Part shown: one piece after another, positions 1-8,093 of the stretch
How the letters are laid out: each line of letters opens with the position of its first letter
Numbering within the stretch: the first letter of the stretch is position 1
From: Deltaproteobacteria bacterium
GTDB taxonomy: Bacteria > Myxococcota > Myxococcia > Myxococcales > 40CM-4-68-19
Assembly: GCA_005879095.1 (NCBI GenBank)
Contig: VBLM01000370.1
Span: forward strand, 1-20,364
Direction: 5' to 3'
Length of the DNA stretch: 20,364 nt
Notes under the pieces: generated by a model
What the model saw: the letters and a program-made list of their open reading frames with translations, nothing else
Told to the model about the DNA's origin: nothing
Database searches by the model: none
Position numbers and translations under genes: made by a program

Positions 1-738
1 TGGTGGGCGGCGTGAACCGCGCCTCGACCGAGCTGGCGGCGATGCTTTACGCCGCCGCGCTCGAGCGCGTGATCCCGGTCTCCAGCGCGCGCGTGGCGGA
101 GTCGGCCAAGCTCCTCGAGAACGTCTTTCGCGCGGTGAACATCGCCCTGGTGAACGAGCTCAAGATGATCTTCGAGCACATGGAGATCGACGTCTGGGAG
201 GTCATCCGCGCCGCCGAGACGAAGCCGTTCGGGTTCATGGCGTTCTACCCGGGGCCGGGTCTCGGCGGGCACTGCATCCCGCTCGATCCCGCGGTTCATC
301 GAGCTGGCGGGCGAGATCAACAGCCGCATGCCCCGCTACGTGGTCGAGCGAGTCGCCCACGCGCTCAACGAGGAGGGCAAGGCGCTCAAGGGATCGCGCG
401 TTCTGGTCCTCGGGCTCGCCTACAAGGCGAACATCGACGACGACCGCGAGTCGCCCTCCTACGAGATCCTCGAGCTTCTTCAAGAGAGCGGCGCGCTCGT
501 CGACTACTGCGATCCGTACTTCCCCGCCGCGCGCAAGGGGCGCAAGCACGATCTCGGGCTTCGCTCGGTGCCGTGCAAGCCGGAGGTGTTCGCGGCTTAT
601 GACGCCGTCGTGGTGGCGACGGCCCACGACGCTTTCAAGGACGGCTCGCTGTATCGCGACGTCGGCCTGGTCGTCGACACGCGAAACATGGTCGCGCTGC
701 TGCCCGGAAGCGGGCCTCGCCGGCTGGTGAAGGCATGA
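1..738 (+). pseudogene. UDP-N-acetylhexosamine 6-dehydrogenase (WbpA/TviB-like), 5'-partial, frame-broken
   Basis: Nucleotide-sugar dehydrogenases of this family oxidise C6 of UDP-GlcNAc or UDP-ManNAc with NAD+ to the uronic acid, in the cytoplasm. The window opens inside the gene, so the N-terminal Rossmann domain is missing. Visible are the central helix region (AESAKLLENVFRAVNIALVNE), the active-site segment GPGLGGHCIPLDP with its catalytic Cys, and the C-terminal UDP-binding domain (LVLGLAYKANIDDDRESPS). The reading frame changes at about 288-292: the first frame ends at LDP and the next resumes at RFIELAGEINSRMP. Family members normally have about 14 residues here (FYLxWKAR type), so roughly 41 nt appear lost. 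The stop overlaps the next start by ATGA. With the 4-epimerase downstream it fits a GlcNAcA/GalNAcA route. UDP-glucose or UDP-ManNAc as substrate cannot be excluded. Confidence 0.85.
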
Positions 739-902
739 AGGCCTTGCCCACACGCGAGCCTCCCGATCCGACGCGCAGTCGGCCGCGTGTCGCCCCGGTT
801 CCGGCATTTAGGCCGCGGCCGATCTTCTCCAGCAACCTCGAAGTCCTGCAGGGCTGGCGCATCGCCGCCCGGATGTCGCACAGCGGGGAGCAGACGCCAT
901 GA
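735..902 (+). CDS. Small 55-residue ORF coupled at both ends, unknown function
   Basis: An ATG at 735 opens 55 codons ending in TGA at 900-902. The start overlaps the dehydrogenase stop as ATGA, and its stop overlaps the next gene's ATG the same way, the coupling seen across this operon. The product is rich in Pro and Arg in its first 30 residues (starts MKALPTREPP) and ends ARMSHSGEQTP. It has no signal peptide, membrane segment or motif I recognise. Two readings are possible: a genuine small protein, or the head and tail of a larger gene joined by an in-frame deletion, which would match the internal losses in neighbouring genes. I assign no function. Confidence 0.4.
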   Translation: MKALPTREPPDPTRSRPRVAPVPAFRPRPIFSSNLEVLQGWRIAARMSHSGEQTP

Positions 903-1552
903 ACGTGATCGTCGTCGGTGCAAGCGGCTTCGGGCGCGAGTTGCTCCAGTACGTGCAGGACGCTCACGGGGACAACCCCGGCGTCCACATCAAGGGCTTT
1001 CTCGACGACGACCCGGCCAAAGCGGGGGGTGCGATCGTCTGCGATACGCTGACCTATCCGATCGGCGAGGAAGACCGGTTCATCATCTCCCTCGGCGATC
1101 CCGGCCTGCGCCGCGCGCTGGCCGAGCGGCTTTCCCGGCGCGGTGCCCGGTTCGTCTCCATCGTCCATCCCACGGCATATGTCGCTCCAACCGCCCGGAT
1201 CGGCGACGGCTGCATCATCGGTCCGTTCGCCAACGTCGGCTCGTACGTCCAACTCGAAGATCACGTTCTGTTGAACCTCTACTCCGCCGCGGGCCACGAC
1301 GCGCGCATCGGTTCGTTCTGCGTCTTCTCGCCGTACTCGGTCGCCAACGGCGGCAGCCGGCTCGACGGAGGGATCTTTCTCGGCACGCACGCGACCATCA
1401 CTCCCGGAATCCGCGTCGGCGCCGGCAGCAGGATCGCGGCCGGCGCGATCGTCTATCGCGACGTGCCGAAAGGCTCTCTCGCGGTGGGCAATCCGGCGAA
1501 GGCGTTCCCGCTCGACGAGACCGCTTCGTCCCCGCAGCTCGAACAGAGGTGA
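899..1552 (+). CDS. PglD/NeuD-family sugar O/N-acyltransferase
   Basis: The 217-residue protein has the two-part build of the NeuD/PglD/PerB family: an N-terminal nucleotide-sugar-binding fold (MNVIVVGASGFGRELLQYV) and a C-terminal left-handed beta helix of hexapeptide repeats from about residue 95 (IGDGCIIGPFANVGSYVQL, VGAGSRIAAGAIV). H133, in the AAGHDAR segment, matches the catalytic base of PglD. Length is normal and the frame is intact. Family members transfer an acetyl group from acetyl-CoA to an amino or hydroxyl group of a sugar. It begins in an ATGA overlap, with a purine-rich GGGGA about 10 nt upstream, and ends 3 nt before the NRPS-like gene. A sugar aminotransferase further down could supply the amino-sugar substrate, as PglE does for PglD. 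The true acyl donor and acceptor are unknown. Confidence 0.85.
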   Translation: MNVIVVGASGFGRELLQYVQDAHGDNPGVHIKGFLDDDPAKAGGAIVCDTLTYPIGEEDRFIISLGDPGLRRALAERLSRRGARFVSIVHPTAYVAPTARIGDGCIIGPFANVGSYVQLEDHVLLNLYSAAGHDARIGSFCVFSPYSVANGGSRLDGGIFLGTHATITPGIRVGAGSRIAAGAIVYRDVPKGSLAVGNPAKAFPLDETASSPQLEQR

Positions 1553-1555
1553 CCG

Positions 1556-4500
1556 ATGGCTCCCTCGACGGCACTGAGCAGCGTGTTCATCGGCGGTCAG
1601 TCGTTGCTCATCCAGTGCGCTGATCGGTTCAAGAAGCGCGGGCACGACGTCCGCACCATCGTCTCCAGCGACTCGAGCGTGCAGCGCTGGGCGATGGAGC
1701 ACGGCATCCGTTGCATCGCTCCGGCGCCGAATCTGGCGGCCGCGCTGGCGCCGGAGCCTTTCGATTACCTCTTCAGCGTCGCGCATCTCTCGTTGATCCC
1801 GCCGGCCGTGCTCGCTTTGCCGCGCCGCGGGGCGATCAACTTCCACGACGGCCCGCTGCCCGACTACGCGGGGTTGAACGTCACCTCCTGGGCGCTGCTC
1901 AACCAGGAGCGGGAGCACGGCGTCACCTGGCACGTGATGACCCGGGGCCTCGACGAGGGCGACATCCTCAAGCAGGTCCGGTTCCCGATCGCCGCGGGAG
2001 AGACCGCGCTGACCCTGAACGCGAAATGCTACCAGGCTGCCCTGTCCAGTTTCGAAGAGCTGGTGCAGGCGCTGGCGAACGGCGGGGTCGAGCCGCGGCG
2101 GCAGGCTCTCGAACGGCGCCGGTACTTCGGGAGGGACCGGCGCCCGCCGGCGGCCGGCAGCATCGACTGGTCCAGTCCGGCGGCGGACATCGCCGCGCTG
2201 GTCAGAGGCCTGGACTTCGGCCAGTACCCGAACCCGCTGACGACGGCGAAGCTGTGGGTACGCGGTGCGCCGATCGTCGTGCGGCGCATCGAGGTGCTTC
2301 CGTCGAGAGCGAATCGCCGCCCGGGGACAATCCTCGCGATCGGCACGGCAGGTATCACGGTCGCTACCGGATCCGATGACGTCGTCGTCAGCGAGCTTTC
2401 CACGGTGCTCGGCGCGCCCGTCGACGCGCGGGCGCTCGGCCTCGCAGAAGGCGGCTCGCTCGACTCGCTGGGCGTCGATTCGGCGCGGGCGATGAGCGAG
2501 CTCGCCGCGACTGTTTGCAAACACGAGGATTTCTGGCTCGAGCGGCTCGTTGACCTCGAACCGATCGAGATTCCTTTCACCAGGCGCCGGGGACACGGAG
2601 AACACCGCTACGCAACCAAGCAGCTCGCGACGCCGGCCTCCTTGCCGGGCGACGCGTTGCTCGCGGCCGTCGTCGCCTGGCTCTCGCGGATCGGCGGCAA
2701 GGCGGAGTTCACGGTGCCTTTCCGTCATCCAGGGCTCGAACGGTTTACTTCAGGCGTTCTTGCACAGTCCGTTCCGCTTCAAGTCCGCATCGACAGCGGG
2801 GCGCCGTTCGACTCGTTCCGGCGCGACCTGCTCGAAGAGCTCACGGCGCTCCGGAAGAGCGGCACCTACGCGCTGGACGTTGCGCAGCGGCATCCGGGCG
2901 TCGGCGCGGCGGTGCGCCGCTGGCACGAATCGGCGCCCGCGGTCGCGATCGAGCGCGTGCCGTCGCTTGCGGCCTCGTCGAGCGACGCGGAGTTGACCAT
3001 CATCGTTCCGGACGACGGCCGCTCCCTGGCATTTCGGTACCGGGACGACGTCTTCGACGCGCGCACCGTGTCGCGGATGGAAGGGCAGCTCACGGCGTTC
3101 CTCGGCGATCTGCAACGCAGCGACAAACCGATCCGCGAGCTGACCATCCTCTCCGGCGAGGAGAAGGAGCTGCTGCTTCGCCAGTGGAATCACGGCGAGG
3201 CGGTGCCTCGGCGCGATCTCTGCGTGCATCACGCGTTCGAGGCGCAGGTGCGGCGGACTCCCGAGGCCACCGCGCTCGTCTGGCGCGGCGAGGAGATCAG
3301 CTACGCGCGATTGAACGCCCGGGCGAACCAGCTCGCGCATCGGCTGATCGGCCAGGGTGTCGCGCCGGGCTCGCTGGTGGGCCTCCTCATGGATCGCTCG
3401 GCCGACCTGGTCGCCGCGATGCTCGGGATCCTCAAAGCAGGCGCGGCCTACGTGCCGCTGGACCCCGCCTATCCGAAAGAACGGCTCGCGTACATGGTCG
3501 AAGACGCGCGTCTCGCCGCGATCGTCTCGACGCTCGACGGTCTCGATGCAAATGCCGTCGCAAACCCGCAGACGAGCGTGCGGCCGGAGGACCTGGCCTA
3601 TGTGATCTACACCTCCGGCTCGACCGGCAAACCCAAGGGCGTCATGGTCGAGCACCGCAATGTGGCGAGCTTCTTCGCGGCGATGGACGCGCGCCTCGAC
3701 AAGCCGGGCACATGGCTGGCGGTGACCAGCGTCTCGTTCGACATCTCGGTGCTCGAGACGCTCTGGACGCTGTCGCGCGGCTTCAAGGTGGTGCTCCATG
3801 GAGGCGAGCAGAAGGCCGCGAAGAGGCCGGAGATCGCCTTCAGCCTCTTCTACTTCGCCAGCGACGAGGGCGAGAAAGGGCGCGACAAGTACCGCCTGCT
3901 CCTCGAGGGCGCGAAGTTCGCCGATCGCAACGGTTTCGAGGCGGTCTGGACGCCCGAGCGGCACTTCCACGCCTTCGGCGGCCTGTATCCGAATCCATCG
4001 GTGGCCGGCGCCGCCATCGCCGCGATCACCGAAAAAGTGAAGATCCGCGCGGGAAGCTGTGTGATGCCGTTGCACAACCCGATCCGCGTCGCCGAGGAAT
4101 GGGCGCTGGTCGACAACCTCTCCAACGGACGGGTGGGCATCTCGTTCGCATCGGGTTGGCAGCCGGGCGACTTCGCGCTCGCGCCCGATGCGTACGAAGG
4201 CCGCTACAAGATCTTCCGCGACGGCATCGAGACCGTGCGCGCCCTCTGGCGCGGAGAGAGCCGAACCTTCCGCGGGCCCAAGGGCGACGTCGAGGTCAAG
4301 ACCCGGCCGCGCCCGGTCCAGGCCGAGCTTCCCTGTTGGGTCACCGCCGCCGGTAATCCGGACACCTTCCGCCAGGCCGGGCAAACCGGGGCCAACCTGC
4401 TCACCCACCTCCTCGGGCAGAGCATCGATGGCCTCGCCGAAAAGCTCGAAATCTATCGCCGGGCCTGGCGGGAGGCGGGACATCCCGGGCGGGGCAGGGT

Positions 4501-5998
4501 GACGCTGATGCTCCACACGTTCCTCGGCGAAGACCAGGCCTCCGTCCGCGCCCAGGTGCACGAACCGTTCAAGGCGTACCTGCGCACCTCGACCGACCTG
4601 CTCAAGCAGAGCGCCTCGAGCTTCCCGGCCTTCCGCAATGCCGGCCGCGAAGGCATCGACGGGCTCTTCCAGAAGCTCTCGGGCGCGGACATGGACGCGC
4701 TGCTCGAGCACGCCTTCGCGCGCTACTACGAGACGAGCGGCCTGTTCGGAACGCCGCAGAGCTGCCTGCCGATGGTGGAGCGGCTGAAGGACGCCGGCGT
4801 CGATGAGATCGCGTGCCTGATCGATTTCGGCGTCCCGTCCGACGTGGTGCTCGCGAGTCTGCCGCGGCTCGACGAGCTCAAGCAGCTCGCGAATCGGCCG
4901 TCCGAAGACGAAGACGTCGGCGCGCTGCTTGCTCGGCATACGGTCACGCATCTCCAAGTCACACCGTCGATGGGGAGCATGCTGGTCAAGAGCCAGACCG
5001 CGCGCGCCGGCTTGCGGAAGCTCGAGAACCTTCTCGTCGGCGGAGAGGCGTTGCCGAGGGAGCTCGCGGCGGGCCTTAAAGAAATCGTGCCCGGCCGCCT
5101 GATCAACATGTACGGGCCGACCGAGACCACCGTCTGGTCGGCGACGCACGACGTGACCGACGCGTCCGCGAGCATTCCGCTCGGCAAGCCGATCGCCGGC
5201 ACCCAGATCTACATCGTCGACCAGAACCTCCAGCTCGTTCCCGCCGGCGTGCCGGGCGAGCTGGTGATCGGTGGCGACGGCGTCGTGCGGGGATACCTGA
5301 ACCGGCCCGAGTTGACCGCCGAGCGATTCGTCCGCGACCCGTTCAACCCGGGGCGGCGCCTCTACCGCACCGGCGATCAAGCCCGCTGGCGCGAGGACGG
5401 CGTGCTCGAATTCCTCGGCCGCCTGGACGACCAGGTGAAGATCCGCGGCCACCGCATCGAGCTCGGGGAGATCGAAGCCGTCCTCGCGCGGCATCCTCTG
5501 GTCCGCCAGGCGGTCGTGGTCGCGCGCGAGGACACGCCCGGCGAGAAGCGGCTGATCGCGTATCTGGTGGCGGAAAAGGATCCCGGCGTCGACGAGCTGC
5601 GCGCGCACCTGTCGCGGGAGCTCCCCGACTTCATGGTGCCGGCGGTGTTCGTGACGCTCGACGCGCTTCCCCTCACGCCGAACCGGAAAGTGGATCGGAA
5701 GAAGCTCCCCGCGCCGGGCGCGTCTCGGCCGGCGCTGGCCAGGCAGTTCGTCGCTCCCCGCACACCCAGGGAGGACACACTGGCGGGCTACTTCCGCGAG
5801 GCGCTGGGCCTCGAGCGGGTCGGGGTCTTCGACAACTTCCTCGAGCTGGGCGGCGACTCGCTCTCCGCGGTCGAAATCTTCGTCAAGATCGAGCAGGCCT
5901 TCAAAGTCGAGCTTGCGCTGGCGACGTTCTTCAAGGCGCCGACCGTCGCCGGCCTGGCGGAGGAGCTCGAACGCGCGATCGGGGCACGGACATGTTGA
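1556..5998 (+). CDS. NRPS-like fusion: formyltransferase / C-like / A domain split by luciferase-like monooxygenase / carrier protein
   Basis: This 1480-residue intact protein has five parts. (1) Residues 1-290 are a formyltransferase with catalytic-type N95 and H97 (INFHDGPLP) and D133 (LDEGD), plus a C-terminal subdomain. (2) Residues 320-525 are a condensation-like segment with no HHxxxDG. (3) An adenylation domain carries A3 YTSGSTGKPKG (685-695), A5 NMYGPTETT (from 1184), the DQVKIRGHRIELGE motif and K1378. (4) Between A4 (FDIS, D729) and A5 lies an inserted luciferase-like, FMN-type monooxygenase, about 762-1115 (begins FSLFYFASDEG; contains WTPERHFHAFGG and SFASGWQPGDF). (5) The carrier domain LGGDSLSAVE has phosphopantetheine Ser1435. 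The split-A monooxygenase resembles the MupA/Atu3671-type natural-product LLM family. Specificity positions read DILQLGMVWK, close to the glycine code I recall (DILQLGLIWK). There is no thioesterase, so the product must be taken from Ser1435 by a partner. Role in glycan decoration is inferred from context. Confidence 0.9.
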   Translation: MAPSTALSSVFIGGQSLLIQCADRFKKRGHDVRTIVSSDSSVQRWAMEHGIRCIAPAPNLAAALAPEPFDYLFSVAHLSLIPPAVLALPRRGAINFHDGPLPDYAGLNVTSWALLNQEREHGVTWHVMTRGLDEGDILKQVRFPIAAGETALTLNAKCYQAALSSFEELVQALANGGVEPRRQALERRRYFGRDRRPPAAGSIDWSSPAADIAALVRGLDFGQYPNPLTTAKLWVRGAPIVVRRIEVLPSRANRRPGTILAIGTAGITVATGSDDVVVSELSTVLGAPVDARALGLAEGGSLDSLGVDSARAMSELAATVCKHEDFWLERLVDLEPIEIPFTRRRGHGEHRYATKQLATPASLPGDALLAAVVAWLSRIGGKAEFTVPFRHPGLERFTSGVLAQSVPLQVRIDSGAPFDSFRRDLLEELTALRKSGTYALDVAQRHPGVGAAVRRWHESAPAVAIERVPSLAASSSDAELTIIVPDDGRSLAFRYRDDVFDARTVSRMEGQLTAFLGDLQRSDKPIRELTILSGEEKELLLRQWNHGEAVPRRDLCVHHAFEAQVRRTPEATALVWRGEEISYARLNARANQLAHRLIGQGVAPGSLVGLLMDRSADLVAAMLGILKAGAAYVPLDPAYPKERLAYMVEDARLAAIVSTLDGLDANAVANPQTSVRPEDLAYVIYTSGSTGKPKGVMVEHRNVASFFAAMDARLDKPGTWLAVTSVSFDISVLETLWTLSRGFKVVLHGGEQKAAKRPEIAFSLFYFASDEGEKGRDKYRLLLEGAKFADRNGFEAVWTPERHFHAFGGLYPNPSVAGAAIAAITEKVKIRAGSCVMPLHNPIRVAEEWALVDNLSNGRVGISFASGWQPGDFALAPDAYEGRYKIFRDGIETVRALWRGESRTFRGPKGDVEVKTRPRPVQAELPCWVTAAGNPDTFRQAGQTGANLLTHLLGQSIDGLAEKLEIYRRAWREAGHPGRGRVTLMLHTFLGEDQASVRAQVHEPFKAYLRTSTDLLKQSASSFPAFRNAGREGIDGLFQKLSGADMDALLEHAFARYYETSGLFGTPQSCLPMVERLKDAGVDEIACLIDFGVPSDVVLASLPRLDELKQLANRPSEDEDVGALLARHTVTHLQVTPSMGSMLVKSQTARAGLRKLENLLVGGEALPRELAAGLKEIVPGRLINMYGPTETTVWSATHDVTDASASIPLGKPIAGTQIYIVDQNLQLVPAGVPGELVIGGDGVVRGYLNRPELTAERFVRDPFNPGRRLYRTGDQARWREDGVLEFLGRLDDQVKIRGHRIELGEIEAVLARHPLVRQAVVVAREDTPGEKRLIAYLVAEKDPGVDELRAHLSRELPDFMVPAVFVTLDALPLTPNRKVDRKKLPAPGASRPALARQFVAPRTPREDTLAGYFREALGLERVGVFDNFLELGGDSLSAVEIFVKIEQAFKVELALATFFKAPTVAGLAEELERAIGARTC

Positions 5999-6956
5999 GG
6001 GAGGTCATCTACCCGACCGGCGACCCAGGGGGCTGGAGCCGGGCGTTGCCCGCCGAGGAAAGCGTCTTCGGCAGCGTCGGCTTCGCCAGGGTTGCAGAGA
6101 GGCATCTCGGGTATCGGGCGCAGCTCTACGTGCTGCAGAACGGGAATTGCCGAATCGCGTATCCCTTTTTCTGCAGGCCGATCGCCTCGCTGCCGCTGTG
6201 GGACACCCTCTCGCCGGAGTTCACCGGTCCGTTCGCGAGCGGAGAACCCACCGACGCCGTCTGCGGCGCTTTCCCGACCATGTTCTCGACGTACGCGATG
6301 AACCAGGGCGTGGTCGCGGAGTTCATCCGCTTGCATCCGTGGAAGGCGCTCACCGGCGCGCTGCTGCGCAATTGCCTCCAGTACAGCCGCGAGATCGTTT
6401 ATGTCGACCTGACCTTGCCGGAGGACGAGCTGTGGCGGAATTCCTTCACCCATGCCTGCCGGAAGAACATCCAGCGCGCGCAGCGCGAGCGGGTCCGGGT
6501 GTTCGAGGCGCGCACCATCGACCACATCCGCGAGTTCCATCGCCTCTACATCCAGACGATGGAGGCGCGCAGCGCGCTCAAGGAGTACCACTTCCCGCTC
6601 GATTACTTCGCGGCCATCTTCGACGAGCTCAAGGAGAGCGCCCGCTTCGTCCTTGCGGAATACCGGGACCGGCTGGTCGCGGGAACGCTCTACCTTCACG
6701 ATCGCGACGACGTCTACTCGTATCTCGGCGGCGCCCTCTACGAGTTCCAGCACGTCCGCCCGACCAACGCGATCATCTACGACACCATCCTCTGGGGAAA
6801 GCGGCAGGGCCGCAAACGCCTGATCCTGGGCGGCGGATACTCGCCCGACACGCAGCGCTCTGCGAGTCGTGGTCGAACATCCATCGCCGCGACCCGCAGG
6901 CGAGCGCCTACTTCCCGCCCTACCGCTCTTCGCCGGAAACCGGGGCGACCCGATGA
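5992..6956 (+). pseudogene. FemAB-like acyl/aminoacyl transferase (GNAT fold), frame-broken near the C-terminus
   Basis: The start ATG overlaps the NRPS-like stop by 7 nt. Residues 1-286 read continuously and match FemAB-related proteins of exopolysaccharide loci: HACRKNIQRAQRERVRVFEA, RFVLAEYRDRLVAGTLYLHD, DVYSYLGGALYEFQHVRPTN and RLILGGGYSPD. At 6847-6858 the frame shifts. The other frame resumes at AALCESWSNIHRRDP and runs to a TGA at 6954-6956, which overlaps the next gene by ATGA. Relatives carry about 28-30 residues after GGGY.PDDG (an FRFK..F-type segment) that are absent here, so about 85-90 nt seem lost with the frame. The family transfers an amino acid or acyl group to an amine, classically from aminoacyl-tRNA in peptidoglycan bridges. 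In exopolysaccharide clusters it sits beside AMP-forming ligases and carrier proteins, which suggests the adjacent Ser1435 carrier as donor. That is inference. Confidence 0.8.
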
Positions 6957-8093
6957 TCGCGCCGTACCAGGTTCCTTACGGGCCGAAGGAGCTCCGGATC
7001 GCGCTGCGGGGCCTGGCACGGCCGTTCCCGGAGGTGGGCCGCGCGTGGTTCCCGGCGTTCCGTGGATCGGACGTCGAAGTCTTCCCCACCCGGCAGGGTC
7101 GCGAAGCGGAGTTCGCGCTGCTTCGGGCGCTGCGCGCGTCCGGATCCTCGCGCGTCGGCGTGCCGATCTTCACCCATCCGGTCGTGTGGCAGACGATCGC
7201 ACAGGCGGGCATGCGGCCGGTGTTTCTCGATGCCGACCCGGTCACGCTGGGGTTGAGCCTCACCGATCTGCGCAGGAAGCGCGACCGCATCGATTGCCTG
7301 ATCCTCATCCATGCCTTCGGCTATCCAGCGGACTTCGACGCGGTCGCCGGGATCATGCAGGGCAAGCCGATCCTCGAGGACTGCGCGCACGCTCTCGGCA
7401 GCACCTGGCGGGGACGTCCGCTCGGCTCGCTCGGCGATGGCGCGTTCTTCACCTTTCTTTTCTCCAAGTCTCTCCGGGCCGGAGGAGGAGGGTGCGCGGT
7501 GGTGCGAAATCGCGCCCTCGCGGCGGAAGTGGAACGGCTGCTGGGCGAAGAGGGGGACGAGAGTATTCTCGAAGGGCTCTCCCACGCGGCGGCGAACCTG
7601 TTCCTCGTATCGAAAGCCGTTCTACTCGCTGCTCACGACCATCACCTCGCGCCGGCTCTATCGACGCGCGGCGAATCGCATGTCCTACCGGGTCTCGCCC
7701 TCGCTGCGGATGCGCCGCAGCGACTGGGCCGTGGTCGAGTCTCGCTTGAAGGAATGGAGCGCCGACTCGGAGAAGCAAGCGGATTTCTGGTCCGAGATCC
7801 GGACGCATCTGCCTCCGGGTTGGCGCATCCCGCCCGAGCCTTCGTACGGCGAGTGGAATCACTGGCTGTTGCCCGTGTGCCCGCCGGACGAGGACGCTGC
7901 CCGCCGCGGCATCGCCAGCCTCCGCAGCCGCGGCGTCGGCGCGCGTCTGATCTATTTCGACTCGCCCGAAGCGGGCCGCGCGTACGGTTATCACGGCGAT
8001 TGCCCGGAGGCCGAACGCCTGTCGCGGTTGGTGTTCCTGCTGCCGTCGCACCCCGGCCTCACCGAGCGCGAGCGCCGGCACGTCGTGCAGAAC
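6953..8093 (+). pseudogene. DegT/DnrJ/EryC1/StrS-family PLP aminotransferase, frame-broken
   Basis: The start ATG at 6953 sits in an ATGA overlap with the FemAB-like gene. Family marks are ILEDCAHALGS, with D143 expected to hold the PLP pyridine nitrogen, followed by GDGAFFTFLFSKSLRAGGGG, with K172 as the Schiff-base lysine. The frame changes around 7604-7608: the first frame reads to AAANLFL and the second resumes at YRKPFYSLLTTITSRRLYRR and continues through GLTERERRHVVQNL. Little or no sequence seems lost here, so a small indel is enough. No stop separates it from the next glycosyltransferase; the end given is nominal. The family moves an amino group from glutamate to a keto-sugar nucleotide, making a site for N-acylation, which fits the PglD-like and FemAB-like neighbours. 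The sugar position and substrate cannot be read from sequence. Confidence 0.75.

Noticed and set aside
635..2728. A 697-codon open frame on the minus strand opposite the dehydrogenase, acyltransferase and NRPS-like genes
   Set aside because: Its translation is Arg/Asp/Glu-rich with no recognisable domain, and it is antisense to genes with clear homology. High GC content creates such long open shadows.
3838..4905. Possibility that the luciferase-like monooxygenase is a separate inserted gene or mobile element
   Set aside because: The frame is continuous on both sides, the A-domain motifs resume correctly, and this in-domain insertion is a known architecture of natural-product LLM modules.
2750..5608. 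A 952-codon minus-strand open frame opposite the NRPS-like gene
   Set aside because: Composition is typical of a reverse-complement shadow and no family motif is visible, while the plus strand carries ordered catalytic motifs.
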